From JAHIYU01 sp964476155 (GTDB lineage: Bacteria > Krumholzibacteriota > Krumholzibacteriia > LZORAL124-64-63): 15,634 nt of DNA. A program made the position numbers and the translations under genes. Below, piece after piece: positions 1 to 7,118 of this stretch (position 1 is the first letter of the stretch; every line of letters starts with the position of its first letter). The notes under the pieces are model-generated. The model had not been told where the DNA came from. It did no database searches and was given only the letters and a program-made list of their open reading frames with translations. The stretch spans positions 1 to 15,634 of the forward strand of contig CAYYYS010000055.1 of the NCBI GenBank assembly GCA_964476155.1, read 5' to 3'.

Positions 1-17
1 CGTACAACTCTGAGTGC

Positions 18-38
18 CTCCCCGGCAGAGCCGGGGGG
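18..38. other. GC-rich hairpin
   Basis: An inverted repeat with arms CTCCCCGGC and GCCGGGGGG around an AGA loop gives nine pairs, one of them G-U. No T-run follows on either strand, so it is only a weak terminator candidate. It could end a transcript entering from beyond the left edge of the window. Confidence 0.3.
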
Positions 39-295
39 TCTCCCGCTTATGCTAGGTCTCGGATCGACGCCAGAATCATCAACTCTATGGTTCATAGCTC
101 CCTATGTATTAAGGAGTTACGGTGCGTCATGCCGTGTCCAGATGTGTGTCAAACTATGTAAACCCTCCAGGCAGGAGTATTACACAACATACTCGGATAT
201 GTCAATACGGATGATAGCGCTAGAAGACCTGAAAAGGGAAAATTTCCTGTCTGCGATGGCAATTCCCACTAATCGCGCGATGCAAAAGCCATCCA

Positions 296-313
296 CGGCC
301 CCCTGGGGGGCCG
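296..313 (-). terminator. Possible ygfK terminator hairpin
   Basis: The hairpin sits about 10 bp past the ygfK stop codon. It pairs CGGCCCC with GGGGCCG (seven GC pairs, four-base loop). On the minus strand it is followed only after a short gap by a small T-rich stretch (GGCTTTTGC). Position and stem strength favour a transcript end for ygfK, but the poor T-tract makes a classical intrinsic terminator uncertain. Confidence 0.35.
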
Positions 314-322
314 CAAGCCCGT

Positions 323-3300
323 TTATAATGCAAAAAAGCACCCGCCACTATAAACAGCCGCCAACTCAAGCACCCCCACAAGCGATATCTCCCCCTCAAA
401 AGCCGTCTTGATCCGCGATCCCACCATCTCGTATTCCTTGGTCAACTCAACCCGCACCCGCTCATCCTCAAAAACGATCCCCTCACCAACGGTCACGCGT
501 GTTTCTTGCCCGTCCCTCAGACTCCGAATCGTCTCCCCATCAATGAAAACCGCATTATCCCCCTCAGCCAAAAAATCCACCTCCCGCAAGAACAACCGCG
601 GCTTCTCCAAATACGGTCTCCCTTGATGCACGCAGAATGTCGCGCAATTCCCGCATTCGTTGCAGAAATCGTCAATGTGGATGATCTGACGGGACTGCTC
701 GATGCGGTATCGCTCCTCGCGCACCACGACAAGCTCGCCATTTCGGCAGGCCAGCACCGGTAGGCTCACGTCGATCGGGTCGATCACGTAGGTGTGATTT
801 GCGCGGTTGGGGCATACCTCCACGCACTTGTCGCACAGGGCGGTGCATTGCAGGCAGCGCTCGGCTTCGGCGCGGGCGGACTGTTCGTCCAGGGTGGCGT
901 CGACCAGGTCGAAGCCGCCGCGTTTGGCGGTCGGTAATGTTTGGGGCTTGTGCAGTTCGACCCGGCGCGCGCGGATACGCTTCATGGTCGCGAGTTCATC
1001 TGCGCCTAGCTCGGGCGTGGTCACTTCAAACACTTTGAAGTCTACGTCGAACTCCGCGCAAATCGCTTCGGCGGCACGCCGCCCGTCGGCACAGGCCGCG
1101 ATGATCGTCTCGGGCCCGCGAGTCGCATCACCACCAGCGAAGATCATCTCCAACGCGCGCCCAGTCTCCGCATCAACCTCGATCTTCCCACTGCGCGCGG
1201 TCTTCACACCACTACCGTCAAGGAACGCCAAGTCCGCAGCCTGACCGATAGCCACGATCACCGCATCAGCAGCCATCGTGAACTCGCTACCGGCGATCTC
1301 CACCGGTCGCCGACGTCCGCTATCGTCCGGCTCGCCCAACTCGTTGCGCGTGCACTCCATGCCAACGACTTTGCCGTTTTCCAGCACCACGCGCTTGGGC
1401 GTAACGAGCGTCTCGAGGCCGACACCTTCCTCGATTAGATCGTGGATCTCCTCCATGTCGGCGGGCATCTCCGCCTGGGTACGGCGATAAACGATCGTAG
1501 CCGGTGCGCCGATCAACCGGCTCGCAGTGCGCGCGGCATCGACCGCCGTGTTGCCGCCGCCAATCACCAGCACGGACTTGCCCAGGTCGGGTCGATCGCC
1601 GGCCGCGGCGTCCTTGAGAAAATCGAGGGCGGTATGGACTCCGTCGCCGTCGAGTCCATCGATACCCAGCGAACTGTCATTCTGGAATCCCGTCGCCAAG
1701 TACACCGCGTCGAACCCCTGTTCGAGCAGAGCCTCGGGCGGCCCGTCGATCCGGTGCGATGTCTTGATCTCCACGCCCATCCCGGTGATGCGGTCCACGT
1801 CGGTCTGGATCACCACGTCCGGCAGACGGAACTTGGGTGCGACCGACGCCATGCCGCCGGCCCGGTCACGCGCTTCGAAGATGGTCGACTGTACGCCGTT
1901 GAGCGCCAGGAACGACGCGGCCGACAATCCCGACGGACCCGCGCCGATGATCGCGACTTTCTTGCCGACCGAACCGCCCGCGGTCAACTCCACGCGCCCG
2001 TGCTCGAACGCGAACCGCTTCAGCCCGCGGATTGCCACCGGCTCGTCGTAGTCGCTGCGTGTGCAGCGGGTCTGGCAGGCGTGGTCGCAGATGTAGCCGG
2101 TGATGCCGGGCAGCGGGTTGCGCGCGAGGATGATCTGCAGCGCGGCGTCGTAGTCGCCGGCGGCGATCTGCGCGATGTACTCGGGGACGTCCTGGGTGAC
2201 GGCGCACTTGGCCATGCAGGGCGCTTCGACGCAATCGAACCAGCCCAGGCCGGACGCGACCTTGGGTGCGGGGTAAGGCTGGTAACTTTTCTTATAGCGC
2301 GGGTCGGTCAGCGACTCGGCGGCGAGGCGCTCGAGAACGGCGAGCTGGTCCTTGGCAAACTCGTCGAGGTTTTGCGCGCCATCCTTCTTCATCGCCGCTT
2401 CGAGATTCTCCAGATACTGCAACATGCGCGAGTAGCCACCGGGCTTGAGCAGGTCCGTTACCGACGTCACCGTCTTCGCGCCGGCCCGGAACAGGTCCGC
2501 CACGTTGAGCGCGTCGGCGCCGCCGCTGAACGACACGTTCAGGTCGCCGTTGAACTCGGTGCTGAGCTTGTGGAAGAGGTTGACCGTCAGCGGGTAGAGC
2601 GTGCGGCCGGACATGTAGGTTTCTTCGCCGGGCAGCGCGTCGCGATGGTTTACGGTGGGCAGCGTGTTGCTCAGCTTGACGCCGAACTCGAGGCCCTGCT
2701 CGGCGGCGGTCGCCTGGAGCGACTTGATCAGCTCGATCGCGCGGTCGTAAGGCAAGTCGTGCGCGAAGGTCGCGTCGGGGACGTTGATTTCGGTGAAGCC
2801 CAGGTCGTCATGCAGAATCTTGTGGACCGTCTCGCTGCCGAGCAATGTGGGGTTGAGCTTCACGTAGGTGTTCAAGCCGCGGTCAACCAGTAGGTGCCGC
2901 GCGATACGTTCGATCTCGTCGGGGGGGCAGCCGTGCATGGTCGACAGGCTGACATTGTTGGTGAGTTGGGACGGGATCTCCAGGCCGGCGAACTGGGGGA
3001 ACTCATCGGCTAAGACCGATTGCAGCGCAGCGATCTCGGCCGACGCGTCGGCCATGCGATCCATGAAGCGGACCATCGTCGGGCTCTGGATGCCCTTGAG
3101 ATCGTAGCCTACGCTCATGTTGAAGACGGTGCCGAAGGGCGTATCTTCCCAGCCAAGCAGCCGACGCAGGACGTGGATCAGGACCCATGCCTTGATGTAC
3201 TCGTCGGCCGACTCCTCGAGCTTGAGCTCCTGGGACCACTCGACGTTGTAGCCCTCGTCGGCCATGTCGATGCAGGGGCGGGGGATGTCGAGTTCGTCCA

Positions 3301-3568
3301 TGATCTGGACGGTTTTCAGTTCTATGAAGCGGGCGCCGGATAGCCAGGCGGAGAGGATGTTCTGGGCTAGTTGGGTGTGGGGGCCGGCGGCGGGGCCGAC
3401 GGGCGTTGCCAGCCGGCTGCCGAAGGCTTCGCTCGTATAGGCCGCACCGGGATCGAGACGGTGGAAGAGCGCCTCGTGAATCCCGAAGATGGACTTGCCC
3501 TGTTCCCGCTCGCGCGGGATCCACGAAAGGAGAGTCGAGAGGGAATGGAGTTTAAGGGTATCGGACAT
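323..3568 (-). CDS. ygfK: YgfK-type FAD/Fe-S oxidoreductase (putative selenate reductase subunit family)
   Basis: A 1081-residue cytoplasmic flavoprotein, close to the ~1030 residues of E. coli YgfK. Residues ~45-400 form a dihydroorotate-dehydrogenase-like barrel (VGPAAGPHTQ, STMHGCPPDE). A GltD-like module follows, with cysteines C446, C451, C455, C494, C498 and C502, then an FAD-binding GAGPSG motif near 545 and an NAD(P)-binding GGGNTAVDAAR motif near 668. The C-terminus has ferredoxin-type clusters (C905, C908, C912, C915, C919 and C969, C972, C975, C979). The protein should pass electrons from NAD(P)H through FAD and Fe-S centres. The E. coli family member was annotated as a selenate reductase subunit; work on gut bacteria places ygfK in anaerobic urate/purine breakdown. 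No xdh, ssnA, hyuA or ygeX-like partner is visible here, so the substrate is open. I chose the start at 3568 because GGAGAG precedes it; the open frame extends 25 codons further upstream without family support. Confidence 0.9.
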   Translation of the reverse strand: MSDTLKLHSLSTLLSWIPREREQGKSIFGIHEALFHRLDPGAAYTSEAFGSRLATPVGPAAGPHTQLAQNILSAWLSGARFIELKTVQIMDELDIPRPCIDMADEGYNVEWSQELKLEESADEYIKAWVLIHVLRRLLGWEDTPFGTVFNMSVGYDLKGIQSPTMVRFMDRMADASAEIAALQSVLADEFPQFAGLEIPSQLTNNVSLSTMHGCPPDEIERIARHLLVDRGLNTYVKLNPTLLGSETVHKILHDDLGFTEINVPDATFAHDLPYDRAIELIKSLQATAAEQGLEFGVKLSNTLPTVNHRDALPGEETYMSGRTLYPLTVNLFHKLSTEFNGDLNVSFSGGADALNVADLFRAGAKTVTSVTDLLKPGGYSRMLQYLENLEAAMKKDGAQNLDEFAKDQLAVLERLAAESLTDPRYKKSYQPYPAPKVASGLGWFDCVEAPCMAKCAVTQDVPEYIAQIAAGDYDAALQIILARNPLPGITGYICDHACQTRCTRSDYDEPVAIRGLKRFAFEHGRVELTAGGSVGKKVAIIGAGPSGLSAASFLALNGVQSTIFEARDRAGGMASVAPKFRLPDVVIQTDVDRITGMGVEIKTSHRIDGPPEALLEQGFDAVYLATGFQNDSSLGIDGLDGDGVHTALDFLKDAAAGDRPDLGKSVLVIGGGNTAVDAARTASRLIGAPATIVYRRTQAEMPADMEEIHDLIEEGVGLETLVTPKRVVLENGKVVGMECTRNELGEPDDSGRRRPVEIAGSEFTMAADAVIVAIGQAADLAFLDGSGVKTARSGKIEVDAETGRALEMIFAGGDATRGPETIIAACADGRRAAEAICAEFDVDFKVFEVTTPELGADELATMKRIRARRVELHKPQTLPTAKRGGFDLVDATLDEQSARAEAERCLQCTALCDKCVEVCPNRANHTYVIDPIDVSLPVLACRNGELVVVREERYRIEQSRQIIHIDDFCNECGNCATFCVHQGRPYLEKPRLFLREVDFLAEGDNAVFIDGETIRSLRDGQETRVTVGEGIVFEDERVRVELTKEYEMVGSRIKTAFEGEISLVGVLELAAVYSGGCFFAL

Positions 3569-3589
3569 AAGGCTCTCCGCAGGGTCCAG

Positions 3590-3622
3590 GGTATACGTTC
3601 TCAAGGGAGAGAGAACGATACC
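3590..3622 (-). promoter_or_regulatory. Inverted repeat in ygfK leader (operator or 5'UTR hairpin)
   Basis: Arms at 3590-3602 and 3611-3622 pair over 12 bp with a single bulged base (3595) and an 8-base loop. The repeat ends 21 bp upstream of the ygfK start codon. On the minus strand the loop reads UCUCCCUU and its UCUCC can pair with the GGAGA of the ygfK ribosome binding site (3573-3578). A possible promoter, TTGCTC (3638-3643), 17-bp spacer, TATCGT (3615-3620), would put the -10 box inside the repeat. In that case the repeat acts as a DNA operator rather than an RNA hairpin. No known riboswitch class is recognised. Confidence 0.5.
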
Positions 3623-3694
3623 GGATCGACCGTTGCGGAGCAAGATCGTACCCGCCGGCGGGCCATCCTTCGAAAAGCCGGGGACGATGAAGCC

Positions 3695-4054
3695 CTACCG
3701 GTATAGAACCTTCACTGCGCCGAAGGTCGCACGCTCGTTCGGCGTGATGTTTCCCTCGGGTGTGATGATCGGCGTCAGATTCTCGCAGTAATGATCCACA
3801 TCATCGTCTTCCACCACGGCGAACCACTCGATACCCAGGCCCACCATGTCCGGCAGCCCATAGGCCGAGGCGCTTATCGAGTAGTCCGGGATCGTGTAGG
3901 TGCCGGCCGGAGCCTCTTCGGCCACGAGCGTGCCGTCGGTGATGATGGTGCCCTGTTCCGTGCCGGTCCCCGCGTTGGCCCAGGTCCACTGGATGCCGGC
4001 CAGGGCCGTGCCGCAGGCCGTCGCCAGGATCAGGATGGTCAATAGGATTTTCAT
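3695..4054 (-). CDS. Small exported protein of unknown function
   Basis: A 119-residue protein with a clear signal peptide: a charged start (MK), a hydrophobic run (ILLTILILATACG) and a signal peptidase I site ALA|GIQW after residue ~19. The cysteine at residue 14 does not fit a lipobox well, so lipidation is unlikely. The mature part (~100 residues) is Thr/Gly/Ser-rich, probably beta-stranded, with aromatic residues (WTWAN) and an acidic patch (VVEDDDVDHYCE). I recognise no family. GGGGAG lies 6 bp before the ATG at 4054, which decides the start. ygfK begins 126 bp downstream, and a short palindrome CCCGCCGGCGGG (3651-3662) lies between them. An 18-bp palindrome sits 46 bp upstream of the start codon and may control this gene. 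Confidence 0.7.
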   Translation of the reverse strand: MKILLTILILATACGTALAGIQWTWANAGTGTEQGTIITDGTLVAEEAPAGTYTIPDYSISASAYGLPDMVGLGIEWFAVVEDDDVDHYCENLTPIITPEGNITPNERATFGAVKVLYR

Positions 4055-4099
4055 GGTCGCTCCCCTTGTTGCGAGCATTTTGATCTGATGGCGACTACA

Positions 4100-4117
4100 C
4101 ATCACCCCGGGGTGATG
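4100..4117. promoter_or_regulatory. 18-bp perfect palindrome, copy 1 (CATCACCCCGGGGTGATG)
   Basis: A perfect 18-bp palindrome lies between the zinc-ribbon stop and the start of the small exported gene, with its centre about 54 bp upstream of that ATG. The same core returns at 4698-4715. No T-run follows on the minus strand, so an operator or a REP-like repeat is more likely than a terminator. Confidence 0.6.
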
Positions 4118-4228
4118 CGGAACCGTCTGGCTGGTGGTTCTACCATGAAACGACCAGTCGAGCGATGGCTCGGCCAACGCCTGTCGCCACGAATGCGAGC
4201 GGGGCGACGGGGCACCCCACCCGACGTA

Positions 4229-4393
4229 TCACGACTTGCGATGGGGCGTCACGCCGTACACCCACATCCCACACCGGCAGTGCAGCGCCCACTCGATAGG
4301 CGCCCGCTCGTCCCGTCCGCGCAGGACATCCGGCCGTCGGGCCAGGGTGTATTCCGTCCACTTCATCCCGCGTCCGCATTTCGGACATTTCAT
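4229..4393 (-). CDS. Small zinc-ribbon protein, 54 residues
   Basis: A very short gene that depends on an internal ATG at 4393. GGGAGG lies 7 bp before it, one of the best ribosome binding sites in the window, while the longer open frame upstream has none. The protein starts MKCPKCG and ends near LHCRCGMWVYG. C3/C6 and C39/C41 form a likely four-cysteine zinc site, with a basic middle region (ARRPDVLRGRDER). Such proteins may bind nucleic acid or act as partners, but no function can be assigned. It is flanked on both sides by copies of the same palindrome (4100-4117 and 4693-4720). Confidence 0.65.
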   Translation of the reverse strand: MKCPKCGRGMKWTEYTLARRPDVLRGRDERAPIEWALHCRCGMWVYGVTPHRKS

Positions 4394-4656
4394 TGCCAAC
4401 CTCCCGGATCGGGTGTGCGGCGCGCAGCGTGCGAGCCACGGACAAGCCCCCGCACGGGGCGGACGCGACAAGGCGCACGTCCCCTGCTGAGACTTGTCAA
4501 AACGGTCGGTTGGTCGGGTCTAAGGAGAGATCGCGGGCTGGATTACGGTCATGGATTCATCCTCTTCATCTGACACGGGCTATTCGATGACGTCATGATA
4601 GGGCGCTTTCTACGATTGTGCGAGCAGCATGTTGCGAACATATTTTTGCGTCCATG

Positions 4657-4672
4657 CTTTACACGTGTAAAG
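4657..4672. promoter_or_regulatory. CACGTG-centred palindrome, copy 1 (CTTTACACGTGTAAAG)
   Basis: A perfect 16-bp palindrome upstream of the zinc-ribbon gene. Its TTTNCACGTGNAAA core is shared with 8720-8733 and 10923-10936, all of them intergenic. The form fits a binding site for a dimeric transcription factor; which one cannot be told from the sequence. Confidence 0.55.
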
Positions 4673-4692
4673 TCGCGCCGAATTTCAGGTGC

Positions 4693-4720
4693 CCGCACAT
4701 CACCCCGGGGTGATGTGCGG
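4693..4720. promoter_or_regulatory. 28-bp perfect palindrome, copy 2
   Basis: A fully paired 28-bp palindrome whose central 18 bases equal the copy at 4100-4117, extended on each side by five paired bases. It ends 28 bp past the DinB-like stop. On the minus strand it would form a very stable hairpin, so it may also block transcription out of the DinB operon, but there is no T-tract. Confidence 0.6.
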
Positions 4721-4748
4721 CCGTCATGGCATCAAATCGCGGCGAGGC

Positions 4749-5279
4749 CTACATCCCCCAAAGATGCATAGTATTCACGTCCCGCCCCATCAGCTTCAAA
4801 TAGTAGAACAGCTGACTCTTGTGGGACTGCAGATGCAGGACCATGCCTAGGAACTGCTCGCCATAAAGACGCGCCCCGTCCGGCTCCCAGGGCGGCGCGA
4901 CCTTTTCGCCGCCCAGCTTGTCCTCGCCGGCTTCGGCAACCGCGTCGAGAGCAACCTGCTTGTCGGCGGCCAGGGCGTCGCGCGCGGCCTGGACGCTGTC
5001 GGTCGTCGGCAGGGACTCTGCGGGCGGCAACATGTCCGTCTCGGCCGCGTCGCCATCGGGTGCATAGCCCTCGGGCATACCCCAGTCACCCGTCAAGAAG
5101 CCGCGGCAACAGAAGCCGCAAGAGATGGTCATGTGATGCAGCAGCTGGCCGGTGGTCAACCAATTGGTGCCGGTGGCGGGCTTCCAGTCGAGGTCGGCAT
5201 CGGTGACCTCGGCCATGAGCTTGTCGGCGACACGGAAGTTCTCGTTGATGGCGCCAGTGAGTAGCTCGGTCCAATTCAT
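4749..5279 (-). CDS. DinB-family protein
   Basis: A 176-residue protein with the DinB/YfiT four-helix pattern. A conserved histidine pair (H48/H49, GQLLHHM) sits in helix 2, and H149/H153 (LHLQSHKSQLFYYLK) sit near the end. Together they form the usual three-histidine metal site, and the family's typical tail DVNTMHLWG follows. DinB-fold enzymes include thiol S-transferases and metal-dependent hydrolases; the exact reaction here is unknown. The protein is cytoplasmic, with no signal peptide. The start at 5279 is set by GGAGG 6 bp upstream; the open frame extends nine codons further without a site. The C69 dipeptidase stops 50 bp upstream on the same strand with no terminator between, so the two are probably cotranscribed. 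Confidence 0.85.
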   Translation of the reverse strand: MNWTELLTGAINENFRVADKLMAEVTDADLDWKPATGTNWLTTGQLLHHMTISCGFCCRGFLTGDWGMPEGYAPDGDAAETDMLPPAESLPTTDSVQAARDALAADKQVALDAVAEAGEDKLGGEKVAPPWEPDGARLYGEQFLGMVLHLQSHKSQLFYYLKLMGRDVNTMHLWGM

Positions 5280-5329
5280 CGGATTCCTCCAAGATGGGTA
5301 AAGCAAGCCTCGTGTTCGTGCTCAACCGT

Positions 5330-6964
5330 CTACGGCGCGACCTCTTCTTGCCATTGCGGCAGCGTGAACTGGTCCGGCTTCTCCGCAAGGAGCCGGCGCA
5401 ACCAGGCGTCCGGATATTCCACGCCCTCGGACTTGACGCCCGGCTCACGAACGAAACCATCATTGTGCCTGGTGAGGATGGATTCGCCCAGCTCCCGCCA
5501 GCGTTCGACCAGGCCTTCGGCCGTACTCGTGCAGTAGGTGGTCAGATAGGTCTTCGCCAGTTCGGGATCCTGTTCGTACAGATGCAGAGCCGTACTCTCC
5601 ACGGCCGGCTGCATGGCGAAGACGGCAGTTTCCATTTCCTGTTGCGCCTCGGCCACCTCGGGCATGATGCGCGAGTAGCAATTGTAGACGCGGTTGGACA
5701 CGAAGTTGTAGACCCACCAGGCCGAATCCCAGGAGAAGCGGTCGATATCGCCCCGGGTGAAGGATCGCGGGGCCCGGTCGATGCCCGCATAGAAGGGCGT
5801 GAAGCATGTGGTGTAACAATCGTCGGGCGTGTACCAGTAGACCCCGCCGATCGGGTCGGGCAGCCAGTCGCGGCATTGGCTCACCATGACGAAGCCGGCC
5901 TGTTGCGTGGAAACCGGACGCTCCCAGCAGTACTCGACGTCGTCTACCGTCCACTTCAGGTCCCGCCAGCGATAGGGACTGCCGAAGGGTCCGGCGTCGA
6001 GTCCCTGGGTCATGTCGTAGGGCGTGCCCTCGAAGTGATCGCGCATCAGGCCCATGACATCCTGCACCGTTAGCTTCTCGTCCGGCTTGATGAAGAGCGG
6101 ATAGTCCGCCACGCCCTCGACACCACGGTAATAGTCGGACTGAAAATCCTGTGACGGCGCGGCACGGCGGACGACCGACCATACCCGACCGGCGCAGACC
6201 CGCAGGGCATAGGGTGAAGGCGGATCATAGGTCTGATTGAATCTGAAAGGCTGACCCGAATCGGGATCGTAGTAGCCCTTCTCCACGGCGAAGTCGATCA
6301 CGTCCGGCGAGTACAGCCAGTTGTCGGGATCGTCCATGGGGAAGGTGGAGATGCGGGGCTGGTTGGCGTGAACCGTGATGGTGCCGTCCGGCACGCGGCA
6401 GGCGACCCAGACCGCGCCCTTGCGATCCGGACCCTTGCCGATGACGTCCATCATCCAGACCTCGTTCTTGTCCGCCACGGAGAAGGTCTCGCCCTCGTCG
6501 CTGTAACCGTATTCCTGCATCAGGTCGGCCATGCCCAGGACCGCCTCGCGCGCGGTCGTGTAGCGCTGCAGGGTGAGGGACATCAGCTCGGCATAGTTCA
6601 ACCCTACGTGCTCGTTGTGCAGTTCCTCGCGTCCGCCGTACGTGGTCTCGCCAAGGGTGAGCTGGTGCTCGTTCATCAGGTTGAAAACGCTGTAGGTGTG
6701 GGCCACTTGCTTCACCTGGCAGCCGGAATACCGCTGTTCCCAGTTCAGGGGCTCCACCAGCTCACCGACCTTGTGATCGGCCGCGGGCAGATGGAGGAGA
6801 TGGGCCAGGGATCCCCCGGAATCCGCAGAATAGGTGATCATGACCGAACCGTCGGCCGAGGCGCCCTTGCTGACCAGGATGTTGGTGCAGGCTTGGGTCT
6901 CGGGAATTGCGGTCAGGAGGGACGGGATGAGTAGAATCGAGATGAGCAGGACTCGTAGCTTCAC
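5330..6964 (-). CDS. Secreted C69-family dipeptidase
   Basis: A 544-residue member of peptidase family C69 (PepD/dipeptidase A type). A signal peptide (MKLRVLLISILLIPSLLTA...) ends at TQA|C, so cleavage would expose C26 as the N-terminal nucleophile that this family needs. The following CTNILVSKGASADGS is the family's signature start, and further conserved blocks occur (WMMDVIGKGP, CRVPDGTITVHANQPRI, a Trp-rich C-terminal half). It should hydrolyse dipeptides or short peptides outside the cytoplasm. The start codon is GTG at 6964 with AGGAG 7 bp before it; no ATG fits. It is probably the first gene of an operon with the DinB-like gene. No key residue appears to be missing. Confidence 0.9.
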   Translation of the reverse strand: MKLRVLLISILLIPSLLTAIPETQACTNILVSKGASADGSVMITYSADSGGSLAHLLHLPAADHKVGELVEPLNWEQRYSGCQVKQVAHTYSVFNLMNEHQLTLGETTYGGREELHNEHVGLNYAELMSLTLQRYTTAREAVLGMADLMQEYGYSDEGETFSVADKNEVWMMDVIGKGPDRKGAVWVACRVPDGTITVHANQPRISTFPMDDPDNWLYSPDVIDFAVEKGYYDPDSGQPFRFNQTYDPPSPYALRVCAGRVWSVVRRAAPSQDFQSDYYRGVEGVADYPLFIKPDEKLTVQDVMGLMRDHFEGTPYDMTQGLDAGPFGSPYRWRDLKWTVDDVEYCWERPVSTQQAGFVMVSQCRDWLPDPIGGVYWYTPDDCYTTCFTPFYAGIDRAPRSFTRGDIDRFSWDSAWWVYNFVSNRVYNCYSRIMPEVAEAQQEMETAVFAMQPAVESTALHLYEQDPELAKTYLTTYCTSTAEGLVERWRELGESILTRHNDGFVREPGVKSEGVEYPDAWLRRLLAEKPDQFTLPQWQEEVAP

Positions 6965-7007
6965 GGTGTATCTCCTGAGTGTAGGGGCGTTTTCGGTTAG
7001 TCGAGGC

Positions 7008-7037
7008 AGATTAGCATAACGGGAGGGTTAAATCGAA
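7008..7037 (-). promoter_or_regulatory. Possible promoter of the dipeptidase/DinB operon
   Basis: On the minus strand TTCGAT (7032-7037) and TAATCT (7008-7013) are separated by 18 bp, and the -10 is preceded by TGC (extended -10 form). It lies just past the terminator at 7060-7087 and about 44 bp before the GTG start. The -35 is a weak match. Confidence 0.3.
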
Positions 7038-7059
7038 CTGCACATCAGCGGCGAGATAG

Positions 7060-7087
7060 AAAAGGACCCGCGGGGGGCCGTGGGTCC
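7060..7087 (-). terminator. Intrinsic terminator of the beta-helix gene
   Basis: On the minus strand the stem GGACCC/GGGTCC (7064-7087), extended inward by a G-U pair and three GC pairs, is followed at once by TTTTCT. It lies 32 bp past the stop of the beta-helix gene and separates it from the dipeptidase operon. Confidence 0.75.
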
Positions 7088-7118
7088 GTCGATCCGATAA
7101 GTGTTTTGATCAATCAAT

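Larger units (their letters stand above)
1..322. other. Gene-poor 5' end of window
   Basis: This stretch lies downstream of the ygfK stop and is visibly lower in GC than the gene beside it. I find no convincing gene: one plus-strand open frame starts at 49 but runs into the ygfK 3' end, shows no family signature and has no clear ribosome binding site. Two GC-rich hairpins (18-38 and 296-313) are listed separately. Any gene that the hairpin at 18-38 belongs to would lie outside the window. Confidence 0.5.
4394..4748. other. 355-bp intergenic region with two palindromes
   Basis: This region lies upstream of the zinc-ribbon gene and downstream of the DinB-like gene. I see no gene in it. It holds TTTACACGTGTAAA (4658-4671), the 28-bp palindrome at 4693-4720 and a smaller palindrome ATGACGTCAT (4587-4596). 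A TTGACA hexamer occurs on the minus strand near 4500, but no good -10 box sits at the right distance. The promoter of the zinc-ribbon gene is therefore not resolved. Confidence 0.5.

Noticed and set aside
49..411. 120-residue plus-strand open frame at the left edge
   Set aside because: It runs into the ygfK 3' end, has no clear ribosome binding site and no recognisable features.
1442..2893. 483-residue open frame on the plus strand inside ygfK
   Set aside because: It lies fully antisense to a well-supported conserved gene; long antisense frames are common in GC-rich DNA, and the translation shows no family pattern and is biased to Arg, Gly, Ala and Val.
4088..4573. 161-residue plus-strand open frame
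   Set aside because: It overlaps the zinc-ribbon gene, whose internal start has a far better ribosome binding site and whose product has a coherent cysteine pattern; the plus frame is Arg/Pro/His-rich, typical of a shadow frame.
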